From: Aquarana catesbeiana
Taxonomy: Eukaryota; Chordata; Amphibia; Anura; Ranidae
NCBI RefSeq assembly: GCF_042186555.1
Contig: NC_133332.1
Location: 124,839,875-124,903,874, forward strand
Length of the DNA: 64,000 nt
Direction: 5' to 3'
Under the pieces are notes generated by a model. That model had not been told where the DNA came from. It saw only the letters and a list, made by a program, of their open reading frames with translations, and did not search any database. Shown here one piece after another: positions 34,477 to 45,268 of the stretch. Numbering within the stretch: position 1 is the first letter of the stretch; the number at the start of each line of letters is the position of its first letter. A program made the position numbers and the translations under genes.

Positions 34477-35084
34477 ATATTTATCGGCGTATAACACGCA
34501 CAGGGGTATAACATGCACATTCATTTTAAGAGGGAAGTTTCAGGAAAAAAACTTAAATTTTAAATAAGGAACTTTGAAGCAAAATAAGGGTCAGTGCCCA
34601 TCTGCAGCCTCACCATTGCCCATCAATGCAGCCTGATCAGTGCCCATCTGCAGCCTCACAAGTGCCATCAATGCAGCCTCATCAGTCCACATCAATGCAG
34701 CCTCGCCATTGCCATCTATGCAGCAGCCTCACCATTGCCATCAATGCAGCAGCCTCCCCATTTCCATCAGTGCAGCCTGATCGATGCCCATCTGCAGCCT
34801 AGAGGGGAGGGGGGGGAGGAGCGCCGACAGATTACATACAGTGAGAATCTCCTATGATAGACAGAACAGTGGTCTAATGGCGGCCAGGAGACGGGACTTC
34901 CCATTACAGAGGCCGCCAACTAAACAGGAGATTCTCACTGTATATAATCTGATGGCGCTCATCCCGCCCCCCTCCCTGTCCCCTACAAGGCAGCTAAAAT
35001 TGAAGTATTGGCGTATAACACGCACACAATATTTGCACCCGATTTTCATGGTGAAAAAGTGAGTGTTATACGCCAATAAATACA
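34477..35084. mobile_element. MITE with TATTTATCGGCGTATAACAC termini and internal minisatellite
   Basis: TATTTATCGGCGTATAACAC at the left pairs with GTGTTATACGCCAATAAATA at the right. The interior has a minisatellite at 34590-34800 (CAGTGCCCATCTGCAGCCTC, CATCAATGCAGCC) and an inverted pair around ATAGACAGAACAG and CAGTGAGAATCTCC / GGAGATTCTCACTG. Non-coding. Confidence 0.8.
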
Positions 35085-35677
35085 GTATGTTGCTGCCGCT
35101 GTATGTAAGCCAATCAATTATGTAAAAGTAAATAATTAGACATGCAATTTGTGTGATGCCAGAATATGGTGTAGCTGATGCTGATCTTGAGAGTCGTATG
35201 ATACTTAGTTACACATACAGTTTTAGGACATCTCCTAAGAATGTTATGTAAAGGAATTGCATTTTTATTTTTTTTGTCCTTTGAGCCATTTGTCCTTTGA
35301 GCCATTGAATGATAGTTTCCATTTTTTTTTTCTTCGGTACATGTCCCGCATGTCAGTGACTGGGCCCCCATGCCCTTTCTTTGTCAGTCCCTTGAATTTA
35401 ATCTTAAGAAATGTGAACTATTTAAAGGAAATTCATCTCTCACTGATTTCAATGAGGTTTGGATTTTGGATCTGAACTTCGGTAAAGACTGCTGAACCGA
35501 ACCCTGGTACATTTGGCTCATCACAAGTTGCAAACTACTGAACTCTATAAACAAAGACTTTATTCACCAAAGCATTTCAGATTGGCCTATTAAATATGTG
35601 AAAAGTAATCCACAGTTCTACTTGTTGACTGGAAATCATAGATATGAATTATAAATACTTCTATTTTATATTTACCA

Positions 35678-36205
35678 GCAGTGGCAGCTGGTGGTTTTTT
35701 TTGGGGGGGCGGCCAATAACCACCCCCCGATGCGGCACTCCCCCCCGTCTGCTGTCTGCCGGTCGGTCCGGCATTTACCCCATCTAGGCAGCAAGTGGCG
35801 GGCAGCAGGCTGTGGGCAGCGGCTCCTGTGTCCTGTCCTTCAGCACGGCAGCTTCCGCCGTGCGTGTCTCCTCTCTTCTCCTCCTAGGCACTAGGCGTCC
35901 AATAGGATCGCCTGTCCTTCCAGCCATCGGGTGAGGGGTCTCACAATCCGCTTCCTGATTTGCCAGGAGGAGGATCTGTGTGAGAATAGTGAATATTCAT
36001 TTGCTATTCTCACACAACTGGGGGGGTGGGCCGGCCTACCCTTTTTTGAAGCCTATTAGAGCCTCTGGCTCTAGTTACGTGCTTCAAACCCCCCCCAATT
36101 GGAATCCATGGTCCGGTGCCCTGTATGTAGATCAGGGGGCCGGACACATGGATAGGGGAGGCGTCGCCTCTGCGCCCCTAATGCACGGGCCGCCTCTGTT
36201 TACCA
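35678..36205. mobile_element. GC-rich MITE-like element (CAGTGGCAGCTGGTGG end)
   Basis: Left end CAGCAGTGGCAGCTGGTGG is weakly complementary to the right end GGGCCGCCTCTG. The interior is GC-rich with long G and C runs and a TTTGCTATTCTCACAC / TGTGAGAATAGTGAATA inverted pair near 35980-36018. Confidence 0.55.
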
Positions 36206-37371
36206 GTCTGAAAGATCAAAAAAAAAAGTTATATTTTCCTTTTCCATTTATCTTATTTGAGATCCAGAAAGCTATAGTGTCACAACCAACAACAAGTCTT
36301 TTATCGTTTATAAGATGATTGTAATTTTAAAGTGCACCACTTACTATTGAATATTTTAAGGAGCTACAAACAAGCCATTCCTGACCTTTTATTGTGAAGT
36401 CATTCATCCTGAAAGGTTACAACACACTAAAGCTAGGTTTTAGTAGGTTTCTAACAATTTAGAAACACCTACTCTGTGTTTTTAATTTAGAGGGTTGTAT
36501 GGCTGCCAAAATTCTCCTCTCTGAATAAAACTAACATTTCAATGCCTGTGTAGTAAACCTTGAAAATGTATTTCTACTAATAGATGCATGAGTGAACGGG
36601 GGTTTGTTTTAAAATGTGTTCACTGCTTGTTCAGAATATGCAGGTATTTTATTGTGTGCTTTATCTGGGCACAGGTTTACTTTAAACTAAATTTCAGGCC
36701 TGAAATTATACTGAAAAATAATATAATTTAAAAGATTATATTTGCCCTAAAATTATCTTAGTGTTTTCAATGCCATAACTTTGTTTTTTTTTTAGAAAAA
36801 GTAGGGTAGGGGTAAAACCCCAGATTATTTTTTTGCTGCCTGGTGAGGAGATTTCTCTTCACATCCTGTCTTGGAGATGCAAAAGGAATTATCTCCAAAG
36901 TGTAGATAATTTCCTCATAGGGAGTTCTCAGAGGTACAGATGTTCCCATTGCAGATTTTTTTCCAGCTAGGACACAGACAGCAATAAAATCCTGATAGAG
37001 GTTCTAATCCTTCCATAAAACAAGATACAAGAGCTGCCTTTACATACACATAAAGGAAAAACACAATGTATATTTTGCAGTAGCCTAATGCAACCTACAA
37101 ATAATATTGTTTAATTATCCTAGATACATTAAACTGGTGAAAGGTGATATCTGATAATTGTGGGTACAGTACATCAATCTTTGCATCATTTACAACTAAT
37201 GGTGTAAAGTATGAGCCAGGATACAGGAGTTTTCTAGTTTTAATATTAATACTGAATGTCTCCCATCATGAAATAAAGGTGGTCTAGACTCAATTTGCCA
37301 GGAATGTTGTATATTGCTACTGAAAGAAGTGAACAATATTCTAATACATTACATATGTTTTGCTATAAATG
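36206..37371. other. FGF13 intron, no gene recognised
   Basis: AT-rich. The 36600-36690 part ends CACAGGTTTACTTTAAAC and may be the end of a dispersed repeat. Otherwise no support for any gene. Confidence 0.35.
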
Positions 37372-37768
37372 TTAAAAGGTATGTAAACTCAAACCATAAT
37401 CTTAATTTATTTGGTCCCTTTCAGTCTGTTAATTGAAATCATTTTGATAAGTTTGAAAAAAAAATACCTGTTGATCCTGCCAGAAATCTAGTGAACTGAT
37501 AAGTTCCTGTGTTTTCTGCCTTTGCTTACAATATCAAATAAATTGCATCCAGCTATCTCTGAGGACTATAGAATCTGTTAAAAGGAAGAATCAGCCAATC
37601 CGAACTCTGACCCTCTCCTTTAAAAGAGATCACATGACCAAATGCCTAGGCTTTTGATTATGTGAGCAGTACGGGAGAAAAGGTAAGTATTTTAGCTTTG
37701 TAGTTATAACTAGTCCGAGAAAGACTTTGAACAGTCTATCTTAAAATAGGAGTATAAATCTGCTTTAA
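37372..37768. mobile_element. Short inverted-repeat element (TTAAAAGGTATGTAAACTC end)
   Basis: TTAAAAGGTATGTAAACTC at the left is imperfectly complementary to GGAGTATAAATCTGCTTTAA at the right. TTAA occurs at both borders. The interior contains AAGAGATCACATGACC. Same design as the elements at 25847 and 49120. Confidence 0.55.
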
Positions 37769-38063
37769 GCCAGAATATCAATCAACATGCCAGCTAAACT
37801 CCACACACCTATGATAACTACAGACGGCAAGGGAACATTTACACTGAATCTGAAAAATCTCTTCTTCTTACCTTCGGGCTTCCCCATAATTGATGTACAG
37901 CATACTTAACATTTTTTGTACAACTTTTCTTTTTATTTCTACAGGTCATTTTAATTTCTTTTCCAGAATGTAGATATTTCATATCCTCTGTGCACAGTAA
38001 TCCATAATTATTTACTGCATTGTCAAAAGGTATATACAACACCTCTCAATGGAAGAGTTTACT

Positions 38064-38422
38064 TTAAAAGAAAGTGCACCTATTCCTTTTGCCCAAATCC
38101 ATCCTAGCCCTAACTCACCCTCCCTCTCCACATACTTACAGTGGTCAGTTTCTTGTTTACATCCTGGCCAAGCCTGCGCATTACAGCCCCATTGACTTCT
38201 AGAAGGCCATCTACCTTGGTCACCAACCTTGAGACACAGACACATAAAATTCTATTGGGCTGTAATATGTGGGTGTAGTCAGGACAGGAAGACTTGTGGC
38301 ACTGGATGTAAGCAATTATTAGAAGACAAATTCATCAGATCAAAGCATGAATCTGTTGGGGAAGGTGAAGTGGGTTAGGACAAAGTTAAGGGCCAAAACA
38401 GATAAGTGCACTTTGTTTTTAA
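38064..38422. mobile_element. MITE next to the FGF13 199-bp exon (AAAGAAAGTGCACCTA termini)
   Basis: TTAAAAGAAAGTGCACCTAT at the left pairs imperfectly with ATAAGTGCACTTTGTTTTTAA at the right. TTAA at both borders fits a TTAA duplication. Its right end is only 58 bp from the 5' splice site of the exon at 38481-38679. Confidence 0.7.
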
Positions 38423-38480
38423 TTGCACATCTTATTTACTCCCCACATTATCATATGACGTGTATGATGTAATAATTTAC

Positions 38481-38679
38481 CTTTCAATGGTTTTGGCAGG
38501 AAGTGAGCTGCAGGTTTGTTTTTCTTTACATGGTTGCCTTTCATAATTTCACCTTCTTTGTTGAGACCCAAAAACCAGCTCCTCCCCGAATGTTGCTGTC
38601 TGTAGATCATTGAGGAGTACGTCACATAATAGTTTTCAAACACTGACTCTTTGAATTTGCATTCAGGTGTAAAATGTTC
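38481..38679 (-). CDS. FGF13: FGF13 penultimate coding exon (beta-trefoil core, 199 bp)
   Basis: On the minus strand, a TTTTTACAG acceptor (38680-38688) is followed by 66 complete codons plus one base, then the donor G|GTAAAT (gt at 38479-38480). The product begins EHFTPECKFKESVFENYYVT and continues with YSSMIYRQQHSGRSWFLGL, NKEGEIMKGNHVKKNKPAA and HFLPKPLK. These are the second-half strands of the FGF beta-trefoil, including the surface used by FGF homologous factors to bind sodium-channel tails. A length of 199 bp and phase 0 to 1 are as expected for this exon in the FGF11-14 subfamily, and the GEIMKGNHVKKNKPAA wording points to FGF13. No signal peptide applies to this family. Intact frame; conservative substitutions only. 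It joins the exon at 19705-19841 across 18.6 kb. Confidence 0.96.
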
Positions 38680-39599
38680 CTGTAAAAAGAAAAATTACAC
38701 ACCTTGACCAAAGCAGTCTAGAAATTATAATTATTACAGGTTTGAAATGAACAGTAAAAGAATATTAAAAGATCAGTATATTATTGAACAAAAAGAATAA
38801 TCACTAAGGAATATTAAATCAGAACCACAATACATTATTAATCTGAAGCAGCCAATATAACAGCAAGGTTGGAGTCCTTGTCCTACTTTCATTATGGTTC
38901 AGCCTAGAGTACTAGCACAGGTAAGGAGCCCACAAAACAAGAGCACATGCTCATATGTTTTAAAGAATATGCCATTATAGGTAAAGATACAAAAGGAACA
39001 AGAAAGACATTTGTGTCCTTTTGTAATATAATCTTAAATACGTCTTATGGCTTCAAGGATTTGGGGATAATCTATTGATGTCATCTATAAAACAACCAAA
39101 GGATATAAAAGTGATATACTTAAGGAAAAAAACAAAACAAATGACCCTCTGTCCACTTTTTATGGCTTATCAATGAAAGCAGAAGTTCCCAGGTTACTTT
39201 TGTCACCCTCACAGTGGCCCAAGATGATACATTTTTCATAAGCCTATCGATCATAAACTATCATAACTATTATAATCTAAAAGGGTCTGCCATAGCTCCC
39301 TTCTGTCCCTCATTTGGTGGAATGAGGGACAGGGACTTTTCTGCCTCAAATTTCTTGTTTGCTGATCTTATATAAAGATCAAATGGTAAAGCAGGACAGT
39401 CTGACAAAAATAAGAATATAAATAAATAGTCCAGTAAAAAAACTATTACAAGCTGTTGCTGCTATATTTGTCTTCAATCCAGAAATGTCTACACAGTACA
39501 CTTTTTTCTGGTAGATGATCTCAGTCTGATAGTCAACATCATTTAGCCCATTTTTTCTGAGCCTACATTTCCCTGGACCCACGCCAGTCTGTGAAAAAG
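38680..39599 (-). other. FGF13: FGF13 preceding intron, acceptor-proximal part
   Basis: Starts with the polypyrimidine tract and CAG acceptor for the 199-bp exon. The remaining sequence is AT-rich and shows no gene. An open frame at 39379-39582 has no recognisable similarity. Confidence 0.45.
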
Positions 39600-39868
39600 A
39601 GATGCAGCACAGATAATAGCTTATCTCTTGGTCATCCTGCTTTTTTCACCTAACAGCATTCTCCTTATCAGCATTTAAACTGATTGAGTCCTTGTGCTCC
39701 TTCTTCTCTGAAGCCAGCCCTGCTGTACAGGGGCTGTAGAAGGCTGATAACAGGTTAATTTCACGTACTTATAGTGCTTGCATTAAAAAAAAACACACAT
39801 TTAATGATGTATTAATGATCACAGATTTGCATTGATTGGGTTTATATCTGCCTAGAGTTAAGTCTTAA
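39600..39868 (-). repeat. Dispersed repeat (TCTAGGCAGATATA family), inverted copy
   Basis: Reverse complement of this segment aligns by eye with 17713-17960 (CTAGGCAGATATAAACCC, TAATACATCATTAAATGTG, CCCCTGTACAGC). Confidence 0.65.
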
Positions 39869-40279
39869 ATCTGCAGAAAAACACCCCCCCTCCAAACCCA
39901 ACATCAATTAAAAGTCCCCACAATATGTGCAAAAATCTATACCTTTTTGTAAAAACTGAAGTGTAAATGGGCCCTTGATTTCCAAGCAGTTCAAGAGGTG
40001 ACTGGATCAGTAGTAGTAAAGTAGAAAACACTTAGAACTGAAAATCACCTTTATGTTACATGGAGTAACAGGAATACACAGATTAAGATTAACACTCTAC
40101 AGAGGTGTCAAAACACTTTCACTGCTAATTATACTGCTGAACATGCAAGCTTAGATATACAGACATCATCAAGGGATATCTGAGGGAGTACCCCGCCTGC
40201 AGCCGCTCTACTATGAAGATCAAATGTGGGAATCACATCGTCTCTGGGATACATGACGAGGGGACAAGCAAGAAAATTC

Positions 40280-40680
40280 CTCTCTCTACAAATAGGCAAC
40301 TGTAACAGGCAGCTAAAAAGCTACTGGGCAAAATTAAGATATCTCAAGAGGAATCAGCAGTCAAAACTGCGTGGGTTGAAATGGAGAAGGAAAACACACT
40401 AAACCCTTTTGAATATTTATTGTGATGTGTTTCATGACTGCCAGAAGCTTTGAGGCTTGTGCTGTTGAAATCATCACAGCAATGCGCTAATCATTCCATG
40501 CAAACCCTAAATCAGGCATTACACGACTCACCATTAAGTGCCTTTTATTGCCATTAGCAGGAAATCCTTTTTCGCTGTGCCGTTCTATGAAAAGTCTGCA
40601 AGAAGGCACTATGGCAAATGTCTCTGTGTTCATGCTAAGCATAACAGTAGCATAATGAAGGGAGTGCACCTTCTAACAAA
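40280..40680. promoter_or_regulatory. Candidate conserved noncoding element in the FGF13 intron
   Basis: Complex, non-tandem sequence without inverted-repeat ends, unlike the surrounding transposons. It holds clustered homeodomain/POU-like motifs: GCGCTAATCATTCC followed directly by ATGCAAAC (octamer-like) near 40482-40506, and GCCATTAGCAGG near 40550. Open frames here are not convincing. Whether it is conserved cannot be seen from one sequence. Confidence 0.3.
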
Positions 40681-40945
40681 AAACGACTAATTCAGAAATC
40701 CACTGTAGACATAAATAAACTGTATGGGAGCATTTTGATATTTTTTCCTGTATTCATTGGGTTCTGATTCTGAAGGATTTTCATGCTACATTGGTGCAAA
40801 ATTTAATTCAAATAATTGAACAGCTGTTACTAGAAACATTGCTGATGTATTGTACATAAAGTATAATAAGTGCTATTTTTTTTTTTTTTAGATGTGGATA
40901 GAGTGGTGAGGGTCAGAACGACTGTGAAGTCTTTATGGCTGCATG

Positions 40946-42158
40946 CAGAGGCATAGCTTGAAGTTTGTGGGCCCCGGTTCAAAAGTTGACCTGTGCCCCC
41001 CACTACCACCTACCTCTTCCACCGTGTGTGCAGATACACCCACCACATGCCAAGATACTCAAAGTGGCTTAAGAGCTTAGAGTTCCAAGAGTTCCTCCTT
41101 ACATTAGAGGACAGGGATCACCCCTGGAGAATCAGAGGACAGGGATCACCACTGGAGAATCAGAGGACAGGAACCCCTGGCAGGTCATTTGGCAGAGCTC
41201 TTTTCCCATTCCAGCACTGAAAACAGCTCCCCCCCACACACAATACACAGGGCTGAAATCACATTCCTTTACACATAGTCTATCAGCCTTCACAGGGTGT
41301 ATCTGGCTTTTTTGTTGCTGCTCTGACCTGTGAAATCCCTTGGTCGGAACGGCTGTGTAGTTGCAGAAGGCAGATACACCCTATGCAGATCATGGCTGAC
41401 TGGCTGTGTTGTAAAGAAATGTGATTTCAGCCCTGCGGAGGAGCAGCAGTATAGTGTGCTGTACTGGGAAAGACGCTCATCAGCGGGCATAGCATGCAGG
41501 GCAGAGGGGGTGGTCAAGGGGGTTTGGGGCGGGGCGTAACTTAGATCTGGGGGGGCAAAATCTGGAGCCTGCAGTCCCTCAGGGTCCCCTCAGGAGGTGT
41601 TAAGGGATTTGTTTTAGCAATTTCTGAAGGTTTCTCTGTCAGTGTTCGCAGGTGTTGGGGGGAAGGTCACCTCCCAGAGGTGTGTGTCTTTTCCCCAGTT
41701 GTCAGGGAAGTGGGGTAAGTGGACATTCCCGGGTGGGGATGTACAGAGAATCCCAGCTAGTGACTAGAAGACACTGAGCAGTGTCTTACCTCACCAGTGA
41801 CATCGGTCCCATCATGGCTAGAGGACGGCACCCTCCTCCTCTTAACTCGCTGAGCTTGTTTACCATTGTAAGCTGTCAGCACACAGCACAGACACTTTCC
41901 CATCCTGGGCTGTTCTCACCCCAGGCTCCTCTCCATTGAGGAAATGGCTCACAGCTTCTCCCCAGCCAATGAGAACAGAGGGGTGTGGACTGTGGAAGGC
42001 AAAGTAGAAGCCCAGTACTGGAGCGTGGCTGTGGGGCCCTAGGGCAGGTTGGAGCTGGACTTTGTGGAAGATATGATAATATGACAGGGAGTCTGCAGGG
42101 GCCCCCTGGAGCTAGGGGCAGGGTTGTGACCCCTGCAACCCCTTATGCTACGCCCATA
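40946..42158. mobile_element. Non-autonomous hAT-type element with perfect 8-bp duplication
   Basis: Flanked by GCTGCATG at 40938-40945 and 42159-42166. The left end CAGAGGCATAGC matches the reverse complement of the right end (TATGGGCGTAGC) at 8 of 12 positions. Inside are three copies of a 28-bp unit (CAGAGGACAGGGATCACC, 41105-41180). An inverted pair also lies inside (AGGGCTGAAATCACATT near 41250, AATGTGATTTCAGCCCT near 41418). Non-coding. Confidence 0.8.
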
Positions 42159-42166
42159 GCTGCATG

Positions 42167-42625
42167 TATTCTTGTTAGGGGGATTTACCTTTTCTAGCTG
42201 TCCTCAACACCATTACCACCAGGAAAGAAAAAAATTGACACCGGAATACCTCCCTCCAAATGTTTTGGCTACCTTAATCAGACCTTAGGTCAGAAGGCAT
42301 ACCTTCATGTTTACTGTGACTTTAAATCATTTCTCTGACATCATCTGACCACATCTCCACAATCAGAGGAAGTTTTGTACCCATTCACAGAATACAAAGC
42401 TTCCTTTGAATGGCTCAAATTTGTTCCGGGAGCAGGACAGGAAGCCCCCCGTCCTGCTGCCAGAACACAGTGCTGTATACTGTATGTAGGTTATGCTACA
42501 TACATTTTTTACAGTGCACGCAGCAGGCACATCTGATAGTAAACAAAATGTGGGACAACTTGGCCCAAATGCACTCTTTAAAGTAAACAGTAAACATGGA
42601 GTTAGCCTATACTGCCAACATTAAA
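42167..42625. other. FGF13 intron, no gene
   Basis: No recognisable gene. Ends with TACTGCCAACATTA (42612-42625), which is repeated after the next element. Confidence 0.35.
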
Positions 42626-45179
42626 TTGAAATGGAACGACACTCATTGAGAAGAAAATGGCTGCACACCCCGGATAATGTTACTAAAATAAGGATTGTCC
42701 CCCATGGGGTTTTCTAGGCAGAAAAAGGGTACAGGAGTACTACATGAGGAAACGTGAGTGGTATTTTAATAACAAATTGTCAAAGGAGACTATAAACACA
42801 GTCAATCAAACCCTCAGCTGTGGTACAAAGAGTAAAAACAACGTTGCTGATGTAACAGTCACAATAGTATACAGTAATCAAATATTGAGGTAAATTGGTA
42901 CATGATTCGTGTATATAAACTGACGCGTTTGACCGGGTCATCTTCAGAGGATTGTTGTGGATTGTAAAAATGTTTATAAAAGTTTAAGTTCATAATGGGA
43001 AAAATATACTAAGTAATATAGGAGAAAACAGTATTGGATATGTTCATATATAGTTACCGATCATCATAATAGATTAAGCCGTATTGGATAGCCTCTAAGG
43101 GGGAAATCCCCCTGCTTGGTCCAACTCAACCGGTCAGCACGATCCCAAGAGGGAGTCAGACTGCCTGTGCGTGTCTTGCGAGGAGTCACACATATAAAGC
43201 AATCCCAGAGGCCTAGGGGAGTCATCATCGAGTACTGATGATGCTTACATTGACACTAACTTACAATACTATGTTTTCTTTGTTTCATGTATCCCCTGGT
43301 CCCTGGCCTCTTTTCTTTCCCTTCCCCCTGATTAACTTTTTCTGGACCTCCGACCCACCGTTTTTCTGGGTATGGGGTTGCTGCTATTGTGTGTCTTCCT
43401 GGCAGGGTAGGGAGGCACAAGGGCCCTGTGCCTCCCCATGCACGCACAAGTGGTACCACCACCTGGGGTGTAAGTACTCTCTGCCAGTGGCGTCCCGGAT
43501 CATTTCTGAACGCCGTGCTCATGCCCACGCGAACCATCGCACAAGACATTGCGACGTTACGCATTTGCGGCGGGAATGACGGCGGAGCCGGGACTCTCCT
43601 CCGGAACGCCGGGGGAGCCACACATGTACAGCCGCAGCTGCGGCGCGGTCCCTGCCTGGGAGGGTGAACGTGGGGAGTGGATCCTAGGCACCTGCATATC
43701 ATTGAGGTTAATTATCCATGGTAGGTTTCCCCTTATAATGGGATGGAGCATTCTTTGTTGCATTCCCCAATGCTCCACATGGACGCCCTAACATTGGTTG
43801 TACTTCTTGAGAACTGGTAAGTTTATCTCCACATATACTTCTGACTCCATGGTGTGTGCTTCACGCCATGGATGCTTCTCTACTTTCTTACACCACAAAC
43901 GATCTAACTGACTCATTGATATACGTTTTTTGACACTACAGATCCTCTTACACAGTGTACATACCCAGAAATATTTGCTGTGTGACTTTATACACACACA
44001 CCTTTCCTCCCTTGCTGAAATTTATTTCTCTGCAACATACACGGTATCCACACCTACTTTAGTTTACAATGGCCCTCTTTGACCCTCACTTCTTTACACA
44101 CATGAACCTTTTTGTCATCTTGGGGTTTCCCTTTTTTTTTTTGTTTGTTGGGTGTCATTTATATTTATTATTTTTATATATTTTTTTACACTTACCACTC
44201 GTCACTTCCACCTTCACACATACACTGCTTATTACACACTAGCACCATCACTCACGCCATTCTCCAACCCAATGTATCTGGATCCCCTTCATTCTTTTCC
44301 TCCCCCTTCTCCCTTCCCCTTCTTTCCAGCCCCCCGTTTTTCCCTTCTTGGCTTCTTTTCTTCCTTCCTTCCTCACCAGTTTTTCCACACACCTTACTTT
44401 CCTCCCTTTCGTTCCTCCCTCCCTCCATTTTACTTCCAGATACATTGGCTACAATATGAGACATCTGATACATACAGAGTAGTAAACATGTTAACAACAT
44501 AGATACTGTATACACACATATTTATACTATGTTCTCTTTAGTCGCCTATTTCATTACCTTTGTTACTTTTTTATATTTGATTACCACTAGCATATAATGC
44601 CTCTATTGCAGGCACTGCCTATCCCCCTCCACCACTCCCCTAGGCCTCTGGGATTGCTTTATATGTGTGACTCCTCGCAAGACACGCACAGGCAGTCTGA
44701 CTCCCTCTTGGGATCGTGCGGAACGGTTGAGTTGGACCAAGCAGGGGGATTTCCCCCTTAGAGGCTATCCAATACGGCTTAATCTATTATGATGATTGGT
44801 AACTATATATGAACATGTCCAATACTGTTTTCTCCTATATTACTTAGTATATTTTTCCCATTATGAACTTCAACTTTTATAAACATTTTTACAGTCCACA
44901 ACAATCCTCTGAAGATGACCCAGTGGGGTCGAAACGCGTCAGTATTTTTATATACACGAATCGTGTACCAATCTACCTCATTATTTGATTACTGTATACT
45001 ATTGTGACTGTTATATCATGTTTTTACTCTTTGTACCACAGCTGATGGTTTGACTGACTGTGTTTATAGTCTCCTTTAACAATTTGTTATTAAAATCCCA
45101 CTCACGTAACCTCATGTAGTACTCCTGTACCCTTTTTCTTGCTGCCTAGAAAACCCCACGGGGGACAACTCCTTATTTT
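42626..45179. mobile_element. 2.55-kb element with arms of about 520 bp and a hammerhead-like motif
   Basis: The 14-bp sequence TACTGCCAACATTA occurs immediately before (42612-42625) and after (45180-45193). Inside, 42674-43215 and about 44640-45179 are reverse complements over roughly 520 bp (for example GCAATCCCAGAGGCCTAGGG against CCCTAGGCCTCTGGGATTGC). The centre contains a GC-rich block (43480-43660), a T/C-rich stretch (44110-44440) and no credible gene. The right arm holds a CTGAAGA...GAAACGCGTC motif. A long direct duplication plus such a motif suggests a Penelope-related non-autonomous retroelement, which is an inference. Confidence 0.65.
44905..44946 (+). ncRNA. Hammerhead-ribozyme-like motif, probably degenerate
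   Basis: CTGAAGA (44909-44915, fits CUGANGA), then a 5-bp stem GACCC / GGGTC with an AGTG loop, then GAAACGCGTC at 44931-44940. The flanks AATCCT and AGTATT can form five of six stem I pairs. One unpaired U sits between the core and stem II, so activity is doubtful. The inverted arm at 42922-42950 holds a shortened version with CAAACGCGTC and a truncated stem II. Such motifs are known in Penelope-like elements of amphibians. Confidence 0.45.
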
Positions 45180-45268
45180 TACTGCCAACATTATATCATT
45201 TGTTATATAAAATAAATCAAAATAATACAGTTGCAGTCCACAAGGATTACAAAGGTAAAACTACTTCA

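Larger units (their letters stand above)
28579..35526 (+). mobile_element. hAT transposon, 6.9 kb, degenerate, with five nested MITEs
   Basis: Left end TAGGGGTGAG at 28579 and right end CTCATCACAA ending at 35526 are imperfect inverted termini. They are flanked by GTTTCAAC (28571-28578) and GTTGCAAA (35527-35534), an 8-bp duplication with two mismatches. Inside lie broken transposase segments (30680-31565), an upstream open region, and a 3' tandem repeat region. MITEs at 28606, 29114, 32934, 34044 and 34477 account for about 2 kb, so the original element was near 4.9 kb. Its ends match the palindromic element at 22948-25028. Confidence 0.7.

Noticed and set aside
44112..44515. 115-116-codon frames rich in Phe/Ser/Pro and mirrored Lys/Glu/Gly frames
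   Set aside because: Low-complexity pyrimidine tract inside the 42.6-45.2 kb element.
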